This document shows, piece after piece, positions 58,937 through 64,000 of a stretch of 64,000 nt of DNA; positions within the stretch are counted from its first letter, which is position 1; every line of letters begins with the position of its first letter. The DNA comes from an uncultured Methanosarcinales archaeon (lineage in GTDB: Archaea > Halobacteriota > Methanosarcinia > Methanotrichales > Methanotrichaceae): assembly GCA_903871465.1 (NCBI GenBank), contig CAIQHB010000039.1, forward strand, positions 62,001 through 126,000. The letters are read 5' to 3'. The position numbers and the translations under genes are program-made. The notes beneath the pieces were generated by a model that did not search any database, was not told the origin of the DNA, and was given only the letters and a program-made list of their open reading frames with translations.

Positions 58937-59926
58937 ATGGTCAGTGGTCCAAAGGTTTCGATAATAACCCCAACATATAACCATGATCGGTTTATAGCTC
59001 AATGCATCGAGAGTGTTCTTGGCCAGACATATTCCAGTTGGGAGCAGATCGTCATTGATGATGGCTCGACCGATAGTACGGCTGAAGTTGTGGCCAGGTA
59101 TGACGACGAGAGAATAACTTTTATCCGGCAGGAAAACCGGGGAATATGGCACCTGGGTCAGACCTATAATGATGCCCTCAAGCGCTCCAAGGGGCAATTC
59201 ATAGCGATACTGGAGGGCGATGATTTCTGGCCTCCTTATAAGTTGGAGCGACAGATCAAGGCATTTGAGAAGAACAGTGTCGTCCTCAGTTGGGGGTATG
59301 GCGCTCTCACAGACAGCGTTGGGAAGATAACCTCATATCGCCCGGATGACATCTCGCCGTACCTCGGCATCTCCAGACACGATATGCTCAGGGAGCTGCT
59401 CTTTTATAATCCCATTACGGCATGCACAGCCATCTGCCGCAAGAGCGCACTGATTGCCATTGGGGGCTTCAATCAACCGCGCTATGTGCCATATCTGGAT
59501 CGGCCTACCTGGCTGGAGTTGGGCTTGATGGGCGACTTCCAGGCGATTGATGAAGTCCTGGGTTATTACCGAATGCATGATCGCCAGGTGACTTCAACCA
59601 TGAGGCTGGCAATGTTCAAGGCCAACAGACATACGGCAGAGTTCTACCGGGGTCTTATTCCAGAGGAGCGGGCGGCCATAGCGGGCCAGGGGTGCGAGCC
59701 CGGGGAGCTGGACTCCCGGCTTGCTGATTACTACTATTACTTTGGTCGTGCCTGCCTCATTGAAGAGAATTGGAGCGGTGCCAGGGAGAATTTCTTGAAG
59801 GCAATGGCTTCTAAGAGCCCCAAGACAAAGGCCAAAGCGGTGGCAGGAATGATATGCGCTCTATGCAGGAAGAATCTGGAGTGGCTGGCCGAGATGCTGA
59901 AAGAGCCCCGCATGGATAACCCGTGA
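58937..59926 (+). CDS. Family 2 glycosyltransferase
   Basis: The 329-residue protein has KVSIITPTYNHDRFIAQCIE, QTYSSWEQIVIDDGSTDSTA and FIAILEGDDFWPPYKLERQI, the nucleotide-sugar site (EGDDFW) of GT2 enzymes. The C-terminal part has TPR-like features (YYYYFGRACLIEENWSGARE). GGAGGAATTGTC before the ATG is a good ribosome binding site. It ends the plus-strand part of the glycan locus. Confidence 0.88.
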   Translation: MVSGPKVSIITPTYNHDRFIAQCIESVLGQTYSSWEQIVIDDGSTDSTAEVVARYDDERITFIRQENRGIWHLGQTYNDALKRSKGQFIAILEGDDFWPPYKLERQIKAFEKNSVVLSWGYGALTDSVGKITSYRPDDISPYLGISRHDMLRELLFYNPITACTAICRKSALIAIGGFNQPRYVPYLDRPTWLELGLMGDFQAIDEVLGYYRMHDRQVTSTMRLAMFKANRHTAEFYRGLIPEERAAIAGQGCEPGELDSRLADYYYYFGRACLIEENWSGARENFLKAMASKSPKTKAKAVAGMICALCRKNLEWLAEMLKEPRMDNP

Positions 59927-60012
59927 ATGGAAAATCGATGGGATGGACCAATGGAGCAGGACACCCGGGATAATTTGATAATTTAAAATGAGGCCGCTAT
60001 GACCTGAAGAGC

Positions 60013-61125
60013 TCAAAGCTTTGCCATCTCTCGCCCTTCAAGATACAATTCGATAAATTTGTTCGCGGACTTCTCCCAGGTGAATCGCTCTTCTGCGACC
60101 CTTCTCGCGTTTCCTGCCAATTCCCTGGCTTTGTTTTTGTTCTTCAGGAGATATAACACCTTCTCGGCGATCTTTTCTGCATCCGGCTCTACCAGAAGGC
60201 CGTCCATCCCGTCTTGGATAGCTTCAGGTATCCCTCCTACCGATGTCGCAACAATTGTTTTTTCCATGGACATTGCTTCAAGAAGGGCTATGGGCAGCCC
60301 CTCTCCTAGAGAGATGTGGGTGTAAATGTCACAGATCGCCAGGGGGACGCGTGCGTTCAATACGTCTCCGGTGAATATCACTGCCTCCTTTAGCCCCAAT
60401 CCACTGGCAAAGCTTTTCAGCTCCGGGATATAGCCTCCGTTTCTCGTGGCCAGAAGAATGGTATTGGGATATTCGTCCCTGATGATCTTTAAAGCTCTTA
60501 TGAGGATCTTGAGCCCCTCTGCTTTGTAGCGGAGGGCCGTCAGACCCAAGGCCAGCAAGATTATGGAGCCTTCGGGGATTTCGAATTCATTCCGGAAAGC
60601 CGCTTTTTCGCTCTCCATAACATCCTCGTGATCGACGCCTGCATACGTTATAGCATATCTGGGAAATTTCAGGCCCCATTTCTCTTCCACCCTGCTCATC
60701 AGGGCACAAGATACGAAGGTGACGCGGTTGCATCGGCTGAGCAGATTCTGAAGGAAGAAGCGGCGCAGGGGACTGATCTGGTTGTCCTTTGCAGGTTCGG
60801 TATGAAAGGTATAGATGAGGGTGACAGGGTGAAGGATCCTGTAAAAATAGCCGGCAATCAGATAATAGTAAATTCCGCCATGGGAATGAATGACATCCGG
60901 TTTCAGTCGTCTCAGTGTGAGATACGCTTGCAGTATCTTCAAGGGAAATATGGAATTTGACTCACCATCTTTTATTTTATAATTGTTTTGATCTTCTCCG
61001 TTTTTGAATACCACATCTACGTCCAGCCCCTTCTTCTGCAGCTCCTCAACCAGATTTGCCAGGTAGATCTTGATGCCCCCGCCAGAGGAATTTTTCCAGT
61101 AGCTAGTAGTAATCAGAACCTTCAA
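60013..61125 (-). CDS. Family 4 glycosyltransferase
   Basis: The 370-residue GT-B protein has MKVLITTSYWKNSSGGGIKI, DVIHSHGGIYYYLIAGYFYR, and the C-terminal domain ILLALGLTALRYKAEGLKIL and THISLGEGLPIALLEAMSME, where the E-x7-E pattern binds the donor. The start is TTG at 61125 (GAGGTGAG upstream), 76 nt from the previous gene. It ends the minus-strand cluster, convergent with the plus-strand part. Confidence 0.88.
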   Translation of the reverse strand: MKVLITTSYWKNSSGGGIKIYLANLVEELQKKGLDVDVVFKNGEDQNNYKIKDGESNSIFPLKILQAYLTLRRLKPDVIHSHGGIYYYLIAGYFYRILHPVTLIYTFHTEPAKDNQISPLRRFFLQNLLSRCNRVTFVSCALMSRVEEKWGLKFPRYAITYAGVDHEDVMESEKAAFRNEFEIPEGSIILLALGLTALRYKAEGLKILIRALKIIRDEYPNTILLATRNGGYIPELKSFASGLGLKEAVIFTGDVLNARVPLAICDIYTHISLGEGLPIALLEAMSMEKTIVATSVGGIPEAIQDGMDGLLVEPDAEKIAEKVLYLLKNKNKARELAGNARRVAEERFTWEKSANKFIELYLEGREMAKL

Positions 61126-61201
61126 CTCTTCTCACCTCTCTTTTTTTGCCAGGCAAAAGTCAAAAAAGAGGATGATGCGATGAATATGCAGATCCGGGCA
61201 T

Positions 61202-62188
61202 TCATTTACTTGCTACCTCTTCTATCGCCTGCAGCAATCCTCTCTCTCTTCTCATCTCGGGAAACAGGTCTCGAATTCTCGCCCTCGCTTTTTGGCCCCT
61301 TTCCATAGGCTCCTCCAATGCAGTGGCTATTGCCCTGGATGTTGCTATTGCGTCACCAAAAGGCACAAGAAAGCCTGTATCTCCCATGGCCGTGGGTATT
61401 CCATTGCGATCCGTGCCCACAGGAATGCATTCGCAGAGCATGGCTTCGCAGAGAGCATTGGGCAAGCCTTCGTAGGCTGAGAGCTGGCAATATACCTTAG
61501 AGCGCTGATAGTAGCCGAGAAGCTCCTCATCGGTGACAAACCCCGTGAACTCGATGTTATTTGGGGCAGACTCCTTTAGAGAATCCGCAGAATCGTCGAT
61601 CAGCTTTCCTATGAGCAAAAATTTCGTGTCCGGCAGGAGGGATGCTGTCCGAACAAATGTATCAAAGCCTTTTCTCTTGATGACGGAATGGCTTACATAG
61701 CCCACAGTTATGACCAGATTCTCTTTCGCCTGGCCGGGCACGAATTTATTATAATCATATCCGGTGGGCAGATAGTCTATATTGTGCCCATCGATTCCTG
61801 CATTCTTGATGGCATCCTCTTTCAGAGATGGATCAACCACCAGCACCCTGTCCGCATATTGCAGAGCTGATTTTGTGAGAAATTTCTTTGTCCAGCTCTG
61901 TGTGAATCGGCCGTAGTCTATCTCAGGGACGCGGGCAACGTCGAAACCGCCCACGATGATCATGGATTTCTTTCTCAGCAATTTAGAAAGCAGCACCGCG
62001 ACAAAGGCATGGCCTCCGGCAAACCATATCAGGGCGAGGTCGCACTTCGCAACAGCCTTCATCAATTTCACGGCGTCGCCGGGACACGAGAAGTTGACCT
62101 CTTCGACTTCATGGGCCTTGCAAATGATCTCGTAATCTCTCTTGATGAAGGAAGAAAATGAGGCGTAATACACAAAAGCAATCCTCAT
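61202..62188 (-). CDS. Family 4 glycosyltransferase
   Basis: The 328-residue protein has a shorter N-terminal half (AFVYYASFSSFIKRDYEIIC) with DLALIWFAGGHAFVAVLLSK, then VITVGYVSHSVIKRKGFDTF and YCQLSAYEGLPNALCEAMLC, the GT4 donor-site motif. Its ATG overlaps the stop of the upstream gene by 4 nt (62185-62188). The acceptor is unknown. Confidence 0.85.
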   Translation of the reverse strand: MRIAFVYYASFSSFIKRDYEIICKAHEVEEVNFSCPGDAVKLMKAVAKCDLALIWFAGGHAFVAVLLSKLLRKKSMIIVGGFDVARVPEIDYGRFTQSWTKKFLTKSALQYADRVLVVDPSLKEDAIKNAGIDGHNIDYLPTGYDYNKFVPGQAKENLVITVGYVSHSVIKRKGFDTFVRTASLLPDTKFLLIGKLIDDSADSLKESAPNNIEFTGFVTDEELLGYYQRSKVYCQLSAYEGLPNALCEAMLCECIPVGTDRNGIPTAMGDTGFLVPFGDAIATSRAIATALEEPMERGQKARARIRDLFPEMRRERGLLQAIEEVASK

Positions 62189-63324
62189 TTTGACGCCCTC
62201 TCACCCCAAGCCCCTTCTAAGACCTTTTCGTATTGCTGAGAGATGGCTCTCCAGTCATATCTTTCGGCAAGCATTCTGAGCTTTTTCTCATCCTGTCTCG
62301 TTCCCAGAACCATCTTTACCTGCCCGATAAAGCTCTCCACGTCATCATAGTAGTAAATCTCGTCCCCGAGCAGCCTCTCCAGGGAGATCATGCGGCTGGA
62401 GAGAACCGGCCGGCCGCAGGCCAGGTAATTGAAGACCTTGCCTCCGGCTGCATACTCGTTCTTCTTCATCATCTTCAGGGGATTGAGCCCGATATCCATG
62501 GCACTGATAAACCTGGATAGCTCGGAGTACTTCACGGCACCCGTAAAGACAACTCTTTTGGCCACTCCAAGATCTTCTGCCATCTTCTTAATCATGCTTC
62601 CATAATCGGTGAAGAGGCCTGGTCCCACCACGAGCAAAGTCACATCCAGGCTCGGCAGCGCCTGCACTACCGTTTCCAGGTCCACCCAGTGCTCCAGAGA
62701 GCCTACGTAGCCCAAAACCGCACCCTTCAGAGCCAAAGAGTTCTTGGCCTCTTGCATAGGCATGGGCCTCAGCAACTTCGTATCCACACCGTTGGGAATC
62801 ACAGTTACATCCTTTACTCCCAGTTCCAGCAAGAATTCTGATAACTCTTTGGTAACGGTAATGACGGAACGAGCATGGCGTAGATTGTACTTGGTAAAAT
62901 GGCTTACTGTCTGTTTGACGATCTCACCCAGGGCAGAGCCCGGGTAGTAAATAGATGCCGATTCTTCCAGATGATCCAGATAATCGAAAACTACGGGCAC
63001 CCCTGCGAAATTGGCGGCAAAGGATGGCAGAATATTAGTGGAGAGGATGACGTCTATTTTCAGGCTCTTCGCTATATTCCTGATCTTCCACAAGTGATAT
63101 GGAAAGTTCAGCAAATAATAGAGCGACGGATCATCGATCGCTATCCAGCTCCCGTCTACGAGGTTGCACTTCGTCAATCTTGCTTCAAGGCTCTGGAACC
63201 TCTTCAAGCCGAAGTGCAGAACATAAACATCATGCTCTTCTGCCAGAATGTCGAAGATGAAGTTGAGCCGGTTGGGTACCGGATGTCTGATCCAGTCCGT
63301 TGTTGGTATAACTAGTATCCTCAT
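62185..63324 (-). CDS. Glycosyltransferase (GT-B, family 4-like)
   Basis: The 379-residue protein begins MRILVIPTTDWIRHPVPNRL. VITVTKELSEFLLELGVKDV and VIPNGVDTKLLRPMPMQEAK, followed by GYVGSLEHWVDLETVVQALP and AAGGKVFNYLACGRPVLSSR, are GT-B features. I choose ATG 63324, with AAAGGGA before it; the frame is open to 63399 without a convincing start. First gene of a three-gene minus-strand group. Confidence 0.86.
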   Translation of the reverse strand: MRILVIPTTDWIRHPVPNRLNFIFDILAEEHDVYVLHFGLKRFQSLEARLTKCNLVDGSWIAIDDPSLYYLLNFPYHLWKIRNIAKSLKIDVILSTNILPSFAANFAGVPVVFDYLDHLEESASIYYPGSALGEIVKQTVSHFTKYNLRHARSVITVTKELSEFLLELGVKDVTVIPNGVDTKLLRPMPMQEAKNSLALKGAVLGYVGSLEHWVDLETVVQALPSLDVTLLVVGPGLFTDYGSMIKKMAEDLGVAKRVVFTGAVKYSELSRFISAMDIGLNPLKMMKKNEYAAGGKVFNYLACGRPVLSSRMISLERLLGDEIYYYDDVESFIGQVKMVLGTRQDEKKLRMLAERYDWRAISQQYEKVLEGAWGERASK

Positions 63325-63475
63325 TTCCCTTTCGTCTCGCCAACGGTTTTGTTCTCTGCTCCTATAAAAGCCTGGGCATTTTCGACCTGCTCCTTTCATA
63401 TTTTTTATGAATCCCGGACCGAAAAGATATAAAACAGGTAACGCTCCAATGGTTGGTTTGAGTTATCTGGCTGTG

Positions 63476-64000
63476 ATGGATTTGAAGGGAGTCATATTGG
63501 CGGCAGGAGAAGGCCGCAGGTGCAGGCCGCTTACCCAGACCAGATCCAAGGTCATGCTGCCTGTAGGGAACCGGCCTTTCATGGAACATGTCATCCTAGC
63601 GTTAGCAGCAAATGGCATTCGAGACCTCTTCATCGTAGTGGGATATCAGAAAGAGAGGGTAATGGATCATTTCGAGGATGGCGTCGATTTCGGCGTAAAG
63701 ATCACTTACATCGAGCAAAAAGAGCTTCTGGGAACTGCTCATGCTCTGCGTAAATTCGAGCCTTTCGTGGATGAGGAGTTCCTCGTGGTCAATGGAGATA
63801 ACCTCATCGACAGCAGGGCGATCAAGGAACTGATCAATGCAAAAGGGGATAACGTGATCTTAGCCGCTCTTCGTCAGCATACGGGCGACTACGGAGTTTT
63901 GATGGTAGAGCAGCAGAGGGTAAAGTCCATAATCGAGAAGCCCGGACGGCCCTGTGGAGGGCTCCTCAATACGGGTGCCTATAAATTCAGCCCCGCCATC
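63476..64000 (+). CDS. Sugar-phosphate nucleotidyltransferase, N-terminal part (cut by the window edge)
   Basis: The frame has no stop before 64000. It reads MDLKGVILAAGEGRRCRPLT, TRSKVMLPVGNRPFMEHVIL and FEPFVDEEFLVVNGDNLIDS, the nucleotide-binding loops of the GlmU/RmlA superfamily, and resembles archaeal bifunctional GlmU-like or UTP-glucose-1-phosphate enzymes. ATG 63449 is also in frame, but GATATAAAAC at 63426-63435 would initiate near 63455-63460, so ATG 63476 is preferred. It probably supplies activated sugar to the glycan locus. Confidence 0.88.
   Translation, partial: MDLKGVILAAGEGRRCRPLTQTRSKVMLPVGNRPFMEHVILALAANGIRDLFIVVGYQKERVMDHFEDGVDFGVKITYIEQKELLGTAHALRKFEPFVDEEFLVVNGDNLIDSRAIKELINAKGDNVILAALRQHTGDYGVLMVEQQRVKSIIEKPGRPCGGLLNTGAYKFSPAI

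Overview
The window looks like chromosomal DNA of a methanogenic archaeon of the Methanosarcinales, most likely close to Methanothrix (Methanosaeta); the genus is an inference. Evidence: an MC1-type chromosomal protein (15723), Orc1/Cdc6 with ORB-like origin repeats (23441 to 24192), an anaerobic (early-cobalt) cobalamin operon, an AksA-like homocitrate synthase (coenzyme B pathway), archaeal-type AspS, ThyA and Dph6, COG1361 and NosD-like surface proteins, TATA-type promoters with short or absent leaders, and many TTG starts. I see no rRNA, tRNA, CRISPR array or intact insertion sequence.

Layout. 1-7.2 kb: secreted or surface proteins, a HAD phosphatase, a coiled-coil/winged-helix protein, and an RND (HAE3) exporter plus COG1361 membrane protein divergent from a cysteine-rich GbsR/MarR-like regulator, with an inverted repeat between them. 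7.5-14.3 kb: a large hybrid histidine kinase, a nitroreductase, a DUF362 ferredoxin-like protein and an iron-sulfur flavoprotein. 14.6-22.1 kb: a secreted protein, MC1, AspS, a KaiC-like ATPase, a two-helix membrane protein, a sodium/solute symporter fused to two DUF835 domains, and a BofA-like protein. 22.2-26.2 kb: cdc6 and the putative replication origin, then UPF0147, a p27-type zinc-ribbon protein and a lipoprotein. 26.3-33.4 kb: a tightly packed minus-strand cobalamin operon (cbiT-L-F-G-H-C-D, a sulfite-reductase-like protein, cbiE). 33.4-40.2 kb: an accessory zone with a broken winged-helix gene, an intact one, a 51-bp dispersed repeat in two copies, a PD-(D/E)XK nuclease, thyA, a pentapeptide-repeat membrane protein and sparse AT-rich DNA. 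40.2-51.5 kb: housekeeping and metabolic genes (Dabb, DUF3795, U32/RlhA-like, an orphan molybdopterin protein, DUF166, TPR, cobyric acid synthase, Dph6 with a coupled glutamine amidotransferase, AksA). 51.6-64 kb: a cell-surface glycan locus (RmlA, RmlB, RmlD, RmlC, a flippase, two methyltransferases, five glycosyltransferases and a partial sugar nucleotidyltransferase).

How the genes work together. The cbi operon and cobyric acid synthase build the corrinoid that methanogens need for methyl transfer. The sulfite-reductase-like gene inside that operon is a candidate separate form of the reductase domain fused to CbiH60 in Bacillus megaterium. The Rml enzymes should make dTDP-L-rhamnose for the glycosyltransferases, with the flippase exporting the lipid-linked glycan. 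The most novel-looking units are the KaiC-like/small membrane protein/SSS-DUF835-DUF835 operon, the sulfite-reductase-like gene and duplicated CbiH in the cbi operon, the apparent ATA start of cbiG, the Dph6-amidotransferase pair, and a hairpin-rich leader before a small secreted protein at 47087.
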